From: Paenibacillus paridis
Lineage (GTDB): Bacteria > Bacillota > Bacilli > Paenibacillales > Paenibacillaceae
Direction of reading: 5' to 3'
NCBI RefSeq assembly: GCF_006345825.1
Contig: NZ_VCIX01000091.1
Coordinates: 186,001-250,000 of the forward strand
DNA: 64,000 nt
Part shown: positions 50,921 to 59,309 of the stretch, in pieces
Layout: each line of letters opens with the position of its first letter
Numbering within the stretch: the first letter of the stretch is position 1
Program-made: the position numbers and the translations under genes
The notes under the pieces: model-generated
Told to the model about the DNA's origin: nothing
Seen by the model: the letters and a program-made list of their open reading frames with translations, nothing else
Database searches by the model: none

Positions 50921-51805
50921 ATGAGGATATCGACAGTTAAGGTGAATGGACGAGAGCAGGCGGCGCTATATAGCGCGCGAGGGCTTGTGCTCGTAGAGAC
51001 GATCAACCACATGGAGCAGGCCAGCTGGAGTACGGAGCTGTTTGAGCTTATCTGCCTTGGCGAGCTTGAGCCATTGACCGAGTGGTATAACATAGGCGGT
51101 AAGGAAAAGCTGGGAAGGTTCGCAGCTATACCGTTAGAACAAGCGGAATATGCACCGCTGTACCGGCACCCGCGCAAAATATGGGGCATTGGCATGAATT
51201 ACGTTAAGGAAACGTCGGAGCTGGCAGAAGTAAATCCTGAGGAAGAGCCGGTCAGCTTCATGAAGCCGGACACGGCGCTGATTGGACCGCTTGACGCGAT
51301 TCGACTTCCGGCGGCTGCGGGGAAAATTATTGCGGAAGCGGAGCTTGGCATCGTTATAGGCAAGAGATGTAAAGACGTAGAGGAAGATGAAGCGACTGAG
51401 GCGATTGCGGGTTATACGACAACCATCGACGTGACGGCATCCGATATCCACGCTAGAAATCCCCGTTATTTAACGAGAGCCAAAAGCTTCGATACCTTTT
51501 TCAGCTTCGGGCCGCAGCTCGTTACGAAGGATGAAATACCAGATCCTTTGCAACTGGAAGTGAAGACGGTGTTGAATAGCGAGACGGCATTTCATAACCA
51601 TGTATACAACATGAAGTTTCGGCCCTCGTTTCTGATTGCTTTCCATTCGAAAGTGATGACCCTGCTTCCGGGAGATGTCATTTTGACAGGTACGCCAGGG
51701 GCTGTCGTGATTCGCGACGGGGATTGGGTGGAGTGCCATATCGACGGATTCGAGCCGTTGCTTAACCCAGTTCGGGAAAAAGGTCAGCAGGCTCCTTCGG
51801 TTTAA
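50921..51805 (+). CDS. Fumarylacetoacetate hydrolase family protein
   Basis: A 294-residue FAH-fold enzyme. KIWGIGMNYVKETSE, EAELGIVIGKRC and GDVILTGTPGAV are the family blocks; Glu and Asp of EAELGIVIG and the DVTASDIHARN stretch are metal ligands. Members hydrate or decarboxylate oxo acids. AAGGAG precedes the ATG. It completes the GGT-amidase-FAH operon. Confidence 0.93.
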   Translation: MRISTVKVNGREQAALYSARGLVLVETINHMEQASWSTELFELICLGELEPLTEWYNIGGKEKLGRFAAIPLEQAEYAPLYRHPRKIWGIGMNYVKETSELAEVNPEEEPVSFMKPDTALIGPLDAIRLPAAAGKIIAEAELGIVIGKRCKDVEEDEATEAIAGYTTTIDVTASDIHARNPRYLTRAKSFDTFFSFGPQLVTKDEIPDPLQLEVKTVLNSETAFHNHVYNMKFRPSFLIAFHSKVMTLLPGDVILTGTPGAVVIRDGDWVECHIDGFEPLLNPVREKGQQAPSV

Positions 51806-51889
51806 AAGAATGATAAGCGGGGCTTGCCGGAAGGTTTGAAAACTGCTATAAATAAGTAAGTAAATAAATAGATGTTTGGAGGAGAGAAG

Positions 51890-52588
51890 ATGATCGACGT
51901 ATTCCCCGCTGCAACGCGGCATTCGGCGGATCTCGGCTGGCTGCGCAGCCAGCCAAGCTTCTCATTCGGTGCCTACTATGATCCGAATCGGACGGGCTTT
52001 AGTGTGATGCGTGTGTGTAATGACGATTATTTGGCTCCGGGCAAAGGGTTTGGCGCTCATCCCCATAGTGATATGGAAATTGTGTCGATTGTATTGAATG
52101 GCCTGATTAGGCATGAAGACAATCTTGGCAATTCCGTCGTATCCTCCTTTGGCGAAGTGCAGCGGATGTCTGCAGGCACAGGCGTTATTCATACCGAATT
52201 CAATGCTTCGGAGACGGAGGAGCTGCGCTTGCTTCAGTTATGGTTTATGCCGAGGGAGCGGGGCCAAGCGCCATCCTATGAAGCGAGCCGCTTCGATACA
52301 GCGAAGCTGCAAAACGCTTTGCTCCCCGTCGTCTCGGATCAAGGTTTAGAGCAGACGGCATCCATTGGTCAGGATATGACCATCTATCTCAGCAAGCTCG
52401 AGCAAGGAAAGCAGCTTGAATATGAAGGGAAGCCAGGGCGCAAGCAGTTCATTTATATGATTGAAGGACAGCTGCTCGTGCATGGCGAGACGCTGGCGAC
52501 AGGCGATACGGCGCAGATTGAAGCGGCAGGCTTGCTAGCTTTTGAAGCGAAGGAAGCAGCCTTTTTTATGCTGGTTGATATGCCTTAA
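51890..52588 (+). CDS. Pirin family protein (YhhW-like)
   Basis: A 232-residue bicupin. GKGFGAHPHSDMEIVSIVLNG carries the metal His pair, and MSAGTGVIHTEFNAS the second set, as in quercetinase-type pirins. ATG 51890 follows GGAGGAGA; the frame extends to 51872. The leader carries AAGTAAGTAAAT, also seen upstream of the yceI gene. Role probably in redox or electrophile response (inference). Confidence 0.92.
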   Translation: MIDVFPAATRHSADLGWLRSQPSFSFGAYYDPNRTGFSVMRVCNDDYLAPGKGFGAHPHSDMEIVSIVLNGLIRHEDNLGNSVVSSFGEVQRMSAGTGVIHTEFNASETEELRLLQLWFMPRERGQAPSYEASRFDTAKLQNALLPVVSDQGLEQTASIGQDMTIYLSKLEQGKQLEYEGKPGRKQFIYMIEGQLLVHGETLATGDTAQIEAAGLLAFEAKEAAFFMLVDMP

Positions 52589-52675
52589 CGGATAGAACAA
52601 GCTTACGAACGAAGTCTTATAGCCTTATTCATTCCATGTAAGTCTGGCTGCGCAAAGGTAAAAGGAGGGACTCGG

Positions 52676-53002
52676 ATGAAAACGACGTTTCAAGTCAAGC
52701 ATGCGGTTGGCGGCCGGATGTTTCTTGATACTAATAAAGAGGCAGTGCCGTACACGCTAACGCCGCAAGGAGAGGGCTGGTTGTTTACGGTGCATGTACC
52801 ATGGAGCGAGAAAATAGCAGAGCTGCTGGCTCATAAACAGGAGCTTAATGTTTTTATTTTCAAGGAGTTTGAGGATCAGCCTACGCTGAAAACATGGTAT
52901 TACATCAAGGACGGTCCGGTCGAGTACGATACAGACCAAGAGAGCCTGACCATAGCCGCGGATTCGCGGATTGAATATTATCCTCATGAATATTCGGTCT
53001 AA
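52676..53002 (+). CDS. Hypothetical protein, 108 residues
   Basis: A soluble mixed alpha/beta protein beginning MKTTFQVKHAVGGRMFLDTN and ending IEYYPHEYSV. No membrane segment, Cys motif or recognised domain. AAAGGAGGG is an excellent ribosome site. It is followed by a strong terminator and lies 87 nt after the pirin gene. Confidence 0.7.
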   Translation: MKTTFQVKHAVGGRMFLDTNKEAVPYTLTPQGEGWLFTVHVPWSEKIAELLAHKQELNVFIFKEFEDQPTLKTWYYIKDGPVEYDTDQESLTIAADSRIEYYPHEYSV

Positions 53003-53038
53003 TCGTTTCGGCATGCATGTATGGAGCTGTAAAATACC

Positions 53039-53082
53039 AAAAACCAGTCATAAGCCCTTATGGGTGCATGACTGGTTTTTTT
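53039..53082 (+). terminator. Intrinsic terminator
   Basis: AAACCAGTCAT/ATGACTGGTTT stem with a long T-run; convergent with the next gene. Confidence 0.92.
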
Positions 53083-53098
53083 GATGTGAGCCGCGACG

Positions 53099-53779
53099 CT
53101 ATTGAATGTTAAAGCTAGCTTTAATTTTTTCAAGATCTTCATAATCCGCAGCTTTAAACCTGGTTTTATCGACGAAAAAGTTTAGCGTAATGTAATCTTG
53201 CCCGTATTTCACAATAATCAGCTTGCCGACAGTACCGGAGTTCTCATATGTGATTTCTTTTGCGCTTTGTTTGGCTAGTTGAATATCTGTCGTTTTAGTG
53301 GCCTTCAGACCAGAAGATTTTAGCACGTCCGTAACGTAAGAATCGAGAGATAGGGCATCCGCATTTTCAAAATAGAAATGAATGCCTTTGTAATAATTAC
53401 TGTACAAAACCTCGTCGCTTGCCAGGATAGAGGGCTTCCAATTGCCGTTAATAATAAGCTGATAAAAACCTTCGCTCTCTGGCGAGGATACATTAACATA
53501 TCGTTCGCCTCCGAGGACTAGCTTATTGTTTTTTGCATCGTATTCGATTTTGCTGTTCAGGGCAGCCATGGAGGCGATATTTCGGACAGGCAAATAAGTG
53601 GTCCCCTCGTAAACCAAAGCTTTCATGGGCTCCAGCAGTTCGCCATTAAGCTCTACGTTGATAGCGGGATTCAAGGATGCTTTAATTTCTTTGAATTTTG
53701 TGTTGGCAAGAGCCCCCGCGGCGCTTCCAAGCAGGAATACTAAGGATACTCCGGTGATAACCAAGCTTTTTTTTAGCAT
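53099..53779 (-). CDS. Secreted stalk / copper amine oxidase N-terminal-like domain protein
   Basis: A 226-residue protein with a signal peptide ending SAAGALAN. Residues ~35-90 match the Cu_amine_oxidN1/stalk pattern (VELNGELLEPMKALVYEGTTYLPVR, YDAKNNKLVLGG). Residues ~95-226 are an unrecognised extracellular domain. AAGGGGG precedes the ATG. Such stalk modules are abundant on Paenibacillus cell surfaces. Confidence 0.85.
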   Translation of the reverse strand: MLKKSLVITGVSLVFLLGSAAGALANTKFKEIKASLNPAINVELNGELLEPMKALVYEGTTYLPVRNIASMAALNSKIEYDAKNNKLVLGGERYVNVSSPESEGFYQLIINGNWKPSILASDEVLYSNYYKGIHFYFENADALSLDSYVTDVLKSSGLKATKTTDIQLAKQSAKEITYENSGTVGKLIIVKYGQDYITLNFFVDKTRFKAADYEDLEKIKASFNIQ

Positions 53780-53872
53780 ATGTAATGCCCCCTTCTACTA
53801 TTTTCCACTTATGGTCATTCGACCGCGGGAAGCGTTATCCTTCTTTTAGGAGCCAGCAGATGAACGGCAGCA

Positions 53873-53913
53873 CAAGGAAAAGACCCTTTCGCGCTTTGGA
53901 CGCTAGAGGGTCT
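53873..53913 (-). terminator. Intrinsic terminator of the 43-residue gene
   Basis: AGACCCT/AGGGTCT outer stem with an inner GCGC/AGCG-type pairing and a T-rich tail on the minus strand. Confidence 0.7.
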
Positions 53914-53968
53914 GAGCTTGTTTCAAGGAAATGTGTAAAAATTCGGGTAACAGCCAGCCATGCAGAAC

Positions 53969-54100
53969 TTATTTATTGGTCCCATGCTGCTTGTTGGAAA
54001 GTCTTTCAGCCGGATTGCCATTGCCGCTGCGTCTTTTATTCAGCTCGGCGTTATGCTGTGTCGCCTTGACCTTTGCTACAAACTCTTTTGTGCTTTCCAT
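53969..54100 (-). CDS. 43-residue basic, polar protein
   Basis: A short ORF with AAGGAGG before its ATG (54100). It reads MESTKEFVAKVKATQHNAEL and then a polar tail rich in Asn, Arg and Lys (NKRRSGNGNPAERLSNKQHG). There is no Cys, Trp or membrane segment. A terminator lies 56 nt downstream. The composition recalls small spore-associated proteins, but no family is recognised. Confidence 0.65.
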   Translation of the reverse strand: MESTKEFVAKVKATQHNAELNKRRSGNGNPAERLSNKQHGTNK

Positions 54101-54381
54101 CGTGTTGAACCTCCTTGGGGTGATATGGCTTACGTCATACATTCATTAGAGTATCCAACATTTCGAAAAAACTTTAGTTGAACTTATATAGCAGGTTCTA
54201 AATTGAATAAGGCGGGCATAAGTATAAGAAGAATGGCTTTTCGCAAAGCAGCTTTTCCTGTGCGTCTCGGCCGTTTGGGTTAGGTGTGACGACCATGCTG
54301 AATGCTTGGATAGACCGCTGGAATGGGGGTGTTGTAAAATAATCCTAATACAGCACCTAAACAAACGAAGCGAGGGACATC

Positions 54382-55056
54382 ATGTTTCGAATGATTGCGC
54401 GAGCGCACATAATAGAAGGTATGGAGACGGAAGCGATTGAAGCGGCAAAGAGGGAGCAAGCCGTGCACGAGCTGATGGAGCAAGGGGAAATCATGACGGT
54501 GGGCTGCTTCAAGTGGGAAAGAAATGTTTTTGTTTATTGCGAGAGCGTGCTATCGCCGCTGGAGCCGGAGGCTCTGCTGCCGGGAATGGACGCGCACTTA
54601 GAGGCTTGGCCGGGACAAGCCGCGGCGCGGAAATGGATTCCGATGATCGATGTATTCCATTTCAACGAGCCGGCCAGCTATGAGCATTGGCTGCGCCAAG
54701 AACCCGTCGAGCGACGGGTAGGCCGAGTCGCGCACTTGAAGCCGGAAATGGCAGCCAGCTACATTTATTATCATTACCAGCTTCAGGAAGAGCAAGCGTT
54801 CCACGGGCCCAAGTATGAAATCATTGCGATGCATGAGAATCTGCTGTTTGGCTATCAGGAGTTTCCTGCTGTAGTGGAGGCGCCGGTGCTCTCCGGTAGG
54901 CTGAAAACGAAAGGAACGCCTGCCAACTGGAGCGATTCCAGAATGGACCTGCATTTCCAGCCATGGGAGGATGGGCATCTCTTCTTTAAGCCCGTAGAGC
55001 AGCTGTTTGCCTACTATAATGATGACTCAAAAAAAAGGCTCAAAAACAAGGACTGA
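54382..55056 (+). CDS. Hypothetical protein, 224 residues
   Basis: A soluble protein opening MFRMIARAHIIEGMETEAIE, with ARKWIPMIDVFHFNEPASYE centrally and LFFKPVEQLFAYYND near the end. No domain is recognised; GAGGGA precedes the ATG. Aromatic-rich strands and paired halves suggest a sugar-binding or mutarotase-like fold, but this is weak. The tail is Lys-rich. Confidence 0.65.
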   Translation: MFRMIARAHIIEGMETEAIEAAKREQAVHELMEQGEIMTVGCFKWERNVFVYCESVLSPLEPEALLPGMDAHLEAWPGQAAARKWIPMIDVFHFNEPASYEHWLRQEPVERRVGRVAHLKPEMAASYIYYHYQLQEEQAFHGPKYEIIAMHENLLFGYQEFPAVVEAPVLSGRLKTKGTPANWSDSRMDLHFQPWEDGHLFFKPVEQLFAYYNDDSKKRLKNKD

Positions 55057-55059
55057 AAT

Positions 55060-55089
55060 TTGCCTTTATTGGACGAAATATGGTACAAT
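55060..55089 (+). promoter_or_regulatory. Promoter of the ydjO-like leader
   Basis: TTGCCT (55060-55065), 18-bp spacer, extended -10 TGGTACAAT (TACAAT at 55084-55089). It starts just after the upstream stop codon. Confidence 0.65.
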
Positions 55090-55144
55090 AAAATCATTGC
55101 AAGTTTGAAGCAAATATTCAAAATACACTGCTGTTTATAAATGA

Positions 55145-55180
55145 TAACTGCCCCTAACTCATCAGTTCGAGGCAGTTTTT
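55145..55180 (+). terminator. Terminator in the ydjO leader
   Basis: AACTGCC...AACT / AGTT...GGCAGTT stem with a T-rich tail, placed between the promoter at 55060 and the gene at 55208, so it may act as an attenuator. Confidence 0.75.
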
Positions 55181-55207
55181 CCTTTTTTAGCGCGAAGGGG
55201 GCTGACC

Positions 55208-55438
55208 ATGTACAATCGTAAAAAACCGCTTGAAGAAATTCCGGAAGAAAACACGAAGGTATGGACATGTGAGACGGAAGGGTGCAACAGTTGGATGCGC
55301 GATAACTTTGCGTTTGATCACGTTCCTACATGCTTGATCTGCCATGCACCGATGGTCAGCGGCGAAAGAATGCTGCCCGCGCTCAATAACTCCAATAGTG
55401 ACATGAAGACGTTGAAGAAGGGCACTCCGATTATGTAG
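55208..55438 (+). CDS. ydjO: YdjO family cold-inducible zinc-ribbon protein
   Basis: A 76-residue protein with WTCETEGCNSWMRDNFAF and PTCLICHAPM, that is two CxnC pairs of a zinc ribbon. This is the YdjO family, named for a cold-inducible B. subtilis protein. GAAGGGGG is the ribosome site. The leader contains a promoter and a terminator, so expression may be attenuated. Function is unknown. Confidence 0.88.
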   Translation: MYNRKKPLEEIPEENTKVWTCETEGCNSWMRDNFAFDHVPTCLICHAPMVSGERMLPALNNSNSDMKTLKKGTPIM

Positions 55439-55460
55439 TCGCCACTTTAACAAAAGTAGA

Positions 55461-55516
55461 AAGCCCAGCCTTGCGAGAGCGGTTCACGCCGATCGCGCAA
55501 GATGCTGGGTTTTTTT
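55461..55516 (+). terminator. Intrinsic terminator
   Basis: CCCAGC/GCTGGG outer stem, TTGCG/CGCAA inner stem, then seven T. Confidence 0.9.
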
Positions 55517-55575
55517 CAAATATAAGAATTTATAAGTTTGATAGCTTATAAAGGGCTTATATTTCACCGTCATAG

Positions 55576-55611
55576 CGCCTACAGCGTCCAAAGGGCGCTG
55601 TAGGTGTTTTT
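55576..55611 (+). terminator. Second plus-strand terminator
   Basis: CCTACAGCG/CGCTGTAGG stem, 9-nt loop, TGTTTTT tail; shields the convergent yesN-type gene. Confidence 0.75.
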
Positions 55612-55647
55612 GCTTGTGCGATGCCCCGCAGCATGGCATAGACTATG

Positions 55648-57270
55648 CTATTCTTCACCGCCATAATGGTGCTTCCGATAATCATTTGGCGAGCAATTCG
55701 TGCGCTTCTTGAATACGCGGCTAAAATATTTCTCGTCCTGGAAGCCGACGAGCTCGGCCACCTGCGAAATTTTCAGCTGCCCGTTCGCAAGCAGCTCCTT
55801 CGCCCGTTTAATTCTAACCTCCGCGATAAAGTCGGATAGGTTTCCGCTCGTTTCCTGCTTGAATTTGCGCGAAATGTATTCCCGGCTTAGATAGAACCGC
55901 TCAGATATATCCTGAAGCGTAATCTCCTCGTGAGGATGCTGCTCGATATAGCTCGCTATCTCCTCGATCACGCTGCGCTCCTTGTCCTTCCCAGACAACT
56001 GCACAGAAATTTCGCATGCCTCTTCATATACCGATCGTTTCCACTGCTCATAATCGAAGCCACCGTTGCTAGTTACAGGCAGAAGGACCTGTTCATCAGC
56101 CGAACGGTGCTTGTCTTCTGTATGGTTACGCTCTTGTTTAAACTCCCAAATGGACTTGGCAAGCTCATATTGCTGTCTCCACATGACAAGCTGCTCAAGC
56201 GACAGATAGCCATCTTGGTCGAGAATATCGAACCAAGGCAGCAAAGCGCGGCGAATTTGTTCCTTATTGCCGCTTTGAACGGCAAACCGAATTCGTTCCT
56301 CATGCTCGCTGAAGAGAAGAGGCGTGTTTTTGTGAGTAGGGACGGCCGCGTCGAACAAATGGCAGTAAGAGTCATTTATGAGCAAGTTTCTACGCAGCAG
56401 CGCAAGCTTCGCCTGTTGGTAGGCGCTTGCTGCCGAAGCGGGAAAAAGCGCAGCTTGCCCAAGCCCAAAGTGGAACCTTGTTTTCAACGCCAAAAAAAGC
56501 GCATCGTTCATTTCGGCAATCAACGAAGGGGCCAGCTCGCCATCTCCCCAGAACAGCAGCAGCAGCTCATGCCCCTGCCCCCGGTGGCGGAGCGCGAAGC
56601 CAAGCTCCTTTTCTTTTAGAAACTCATTGCATATATTCGTAAGCGAGAATAAGAGCAAATCAAGCCCCGATGCAAATTTCTCTCTAATTTCTGGGGAAGT
56701 AAGCTCCAATCTGACCAAGCCCATCCGTGCCTGAACAATCGGCTTTGTTATTCCCAGCTCCTGACGCAGCGTTCCGGCAAAGCTTGCGTGCGCAGCGGGA
56801 TTATGAATGAGCGATGAGAGATATTGCTCCAAATACATCGGCTTCAGTTGGTTAAGCTCCATATTCATTCGGCGCTTGCGCGCACGTTCCTGTTCCTCTG
56901 CAAGCCAGCAGTCGACCGCTTTTGTCAGCGCGCTGACAAGCTGCTCAGCATCGATCGGCTTCAGAATATAATCGACGCCGCCGTACTTTACCGCATGCCG
57001 CACGAAGCTGAAATCATCATGCCCGCTGATGACGATCATTTTGCTGGCCGGGGCATGCTCCGCGACCCATTGCAGAAGCTCTGTGCCGTCCATGTTCGGC
57101 ATCATCATATCGGTAAAAATAATTTCCGGCCGCTCGGTACGGATTAATTCCGTAGCAGCTATACCGTCCTGTGCTTCAAGCAATGAATCGATGCCGAACT
57201 GATCCCATGGCACCAGCAGGCGAATCGCTTCCCTCACATGCTTCTCGTCGTCAATGATCAATGCCTTCAT
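55648..57270 (-). CDS. YesN-type response regulator (AraC output)
   Basis: A 540-residue regulator. The receiver (~1-120) has phosphoacceptor Asp 54 in FTDMMMPNMDG and Lys in YILKPID. A long middle region follows, and the AraC domain (~435-535) has ITLQDISERFYLSREYISRKFKQE and QVAELVGFQDEKYFSRVFKK. It overlaps the upstream kinase gene by 4 nt. It should control the divergent sugar ABC operon. Confidence 0.95.
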   Translation of the reverse strand: MKALIIDDEKHVREAIRLLVPWDQFGIDSLLEAQDGIAATELIRTERPEIIFTDMMMPNMDGTELLQWVAEHAPASKMIVISGHDDFSFVRHAVKYGGVDYILKPIDAEQLVSALTKAVDCWLAEEQERARKRRMNMELNQLKPMYLEQYLSSLIHNPAAHASFAGTLRQELGITKPIVQARMGLVRLELTSPEIREKFASGLDLLLFSLTNICNEFLKEKELGFALRHRGQGHELLLLFWGDGELAPSLIAEMNDALFLALKTRFHFGLGQAALFPASAASAYQQAKLALLRRNLLINDSYCHLFDAAVPTHKNTPLLFSEHEERIRFAVQSGNKEQIRRALLPWFDILDQDGYLSLEQLVMWRQQYELAKSIWEFKQERNHTEDKHRSADEQVLLPVTSNGGFDYEQWKRSVYEEACEISVQLSGKDKERSVIEEIASYIEQHPHEEITLQDISERFYLSREYISRKFKQETSGNLSDFIAEVRIKRAKELLANGQLKISQVAELVGFQDEKYFSRVFKKRTNCSPNDYRKHHYGGEE

Positions 57271-59126
57271 CGTTCATTCTCCTTTTCCAGCGGAATATGG
57301 ATCGTAACGGAAAAGCCGTGCGGCTGCACATGGCGCAGCTCCATAGCGGCGCTTCCGTTAACATGCAGGCGCAGCCGTGAAAGCAAATTCAGCAGGCCGA
57401 TACCGCTTTCATCCTGCTCGCCATGCTGCGCGGGCGCGTGCTGCGGCAGCTGCTCCAGCCGGAGCAGCACCTCCTGCAGCCGCTTCTCCGATACGCCGCT
57501 GCCATTGTCCTCGACGGTAATCGTGAGACGATGGTTCGCGACATCCAACTGGCTGATCAGAATCAGATCGGAGGGCTCCTTCGAAGATTGCGCAAAGCCG
57601 TGCTTGAAGAAATTTTCGAGCAGCGGCTGCAAAATCATCTTGGGAACGAGCACCTGCCTGGTCTGCTCCTCGATGCGAAGCTGGACATGGAGCGCCGTAT
57701 CGAAGCGCTGCTTCTGAAGATCGAGGTAAGCCTGCACGTAATCGAGCTCTCGGCTAAGCTCTACCATCGCATCCATCGCATTCATTTGATAACGCATCAT
57801 TTTACCGAGTGAGGTAATAAGCGAATAAGCTTTTGTATCCCCATGCTGAAGCGAGACGGTGCCGATCGATTGCAGCGCATTATATAGAAAATGAGGATTG
57901 ACCTGCGCTTGCAGCGCCTTCAGCTCGTTGGTCTTGTTTGCAATTTCAAGCCGATATTCCGTCAAAATTAAATTGTTGATCGTCTGCATCATCGAGCGGA
58001 AGCGTCTGGCGAGCAGCCCGATTTCATCGTTGCTGTGAATGTCGATCGACACGTTCAAATTGCCGGTTTCGATCTTATTCACGTAGCCAATCAAGCGCAG
58101 CAGCGGCTTCGTAAACCGGATGGAGATGAACAGCGTGGCGAGCACCACGACAGCCAGGAAGGCAACGCCAACGGCCGTATTGATCCGGGCAATCCTGTCG
58201 GCAGCGCTAAAGAGATGCTTGTATGGCGTTTGTTTGATTAAATACCAGTCCATATACGGCGTTTTGATCCGGTCGTAAAAAATCATCCCGTCGAAGGCTT
58301 CCGCCTCCCAATCGAAATGCCCGTTATCTGAACCGGAGTCCAAAACCATGCTAAGCCAGCTGGGTTGAACGGCCGTCCCGATCTCGTCTGCGTTGGAGGA
58401 TAAGACGATATTGCCTTCGGCATCCATGATATAGAAGCTTTCCGGGCCGCTGTCATAAAGCTGTCGGTTTAGGTCCTCAAGCACCTGCAGCTTAACGTCA
58501 ATCGAAAGCTCGGCAAGAAGCTCGTCGCTCGGAGCGCGAAATATCGGTCGATGGAGGGTGAACACCTGTTCCTCGCTCGCGGACGATTTCAAATCGTCGA
58601 GACCGTAATTGTGGCTTTTGTGCGTGGGCTCGATATACGCCTTCTTGGCAGCTAATGGTACCGCATTCACATTTTGCCCGACCTTGATGTCGTCATTCCA
58701 GAGTAGATAGGTTGCGTTCTGGTTCACGACATACAGCCTTACTTTGTGGAACTCGCTCACGCTTTGATAGATGTTGTACAGGTGATCCTTGAGCAGGTTG
58801 CGATTGCGGATGACGTCGGTAATATCGTTTGGAAACACCTCATCCTCCATGCTGTGCTCCAAAATATAATATAAAGAGCGCGGGACGTTCATGGCATTGT
58901 AGACGGCCAGCGACTTTTGGTTAATGTTGTTCATGTAGTTCATAATGTTGGTTTTGCCGAGCGAGAGCAGCCGGTTGTTCTTGGCAATCGCTTCCTCTGT
59001 TATTGACTTCGTTGTCGCATTATAAGAGATAACCATGGAGGTGGCAATTGGCAAAATCGTGGCTGCGAGGAGCAGCAGCATAAGCTTTTTTCGAATCGTA
59101 TTAAATGGCTTCACGGTGTTCATCAT
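57267..59126 (-). CDS. YesM-type sensor histidine kinase
   Basis: A 619-residue kinase. TM1 (~12-32), extracellular Cache sensor (~35-295), TM2 (~300-325), HAMP (~328-380), His_kinase domain with LQAQVNPHFLYNALQSIG (~400-480) and HATPase_c (~485-610; MILQPLLENFFKHGF, ESGIGLLNL). It forms a two-component pair with the overlapping regulator and is divergent from the permease gene at 59310, so it probably senses the sugar or its binding protein. Confidence 0.95.
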   Translation of the reverse strand: MMNTVKPFNTIRKKLMLLLLAATILPIATSMVISYNATTKSITEEAIAKNNRLLSLGKTNIMNYMNNINQKSLAVYNAMNVPRSLYYILEHSMEDEVFPNDITDVIRNRNLLKDHLYNIYQSVSEFHKVRLYVVNQNATYLLWNDDIKVGQNVNAVPLAAKKAYIEPTHKSHNYGLDDLKSSASEEQVFTLHRPIFRAPSDELLAELSIDVKLQVLEDLNRQLYDSGPESFYIMDAEGNIVLSSNADEIGTAVQPSWLSMVLDSGSDNGHFDWEAEAFDGMIFYDRIKTPYMDWYLIKQTPYKHLFSAADRIARINTAVGVAFLAVVVLATLFISIRFTKPLLRLIGYVNKIETGNLNVSIDIHSNDEIGLLARRFRSMMQTINNLILTEYRLEIANKTNELKALQAQVNPHFLYNALQSIGTVSLQHGDTKAYSLITSLGKMMRYQMNAMDAMVELSRELDYVQAYLDLQKQRFDTALHVQLRIEEQTRQVLVPKMILQPLLENFFKHGFAQSSKEPSDLILISQLDVANHRLTITVEDNGSGVSEKRLQEVLLRLEQLPQHAPAQHGEQDESGIGLLNLLSRLRLHVNGSAAMELRHVQPHGFSVTIHIPLEKENER

Positions 59127-59309
59127 GGCATTCGCCCGCCTTCTCGTTCATCTCGCTCTTGCCTACACAGTAACCGATGATGCCTCGGATGGTCAATATA
59201 GTCCACCTACGTTATCATCATCCTCTGTGTTCCATCGGCTGGACCGGTTTTATACTGTGATTAGCAACAGATCTATTACGGCAGAGGGAAAGAGAAGGGG
59301 GACGTAACG

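Noticed and set aside
52601-52665. Possible decayed copy of the 37-bp hairpin repeat (AAGCTTACGAACGAAG, later GGCTGCGCAAAGG)
   Set aside because: Only short, scattered similarity and no intact GGTTTGC/GCAAACC inverted repeat.
53785-54181. Three overlapping plus-strand ORFs in the gap after the stalk-domain gene
   Set aside because: None has a ribosome site, and they lie opposite the better-supported 43-residue minus-strand gene and its terminator.
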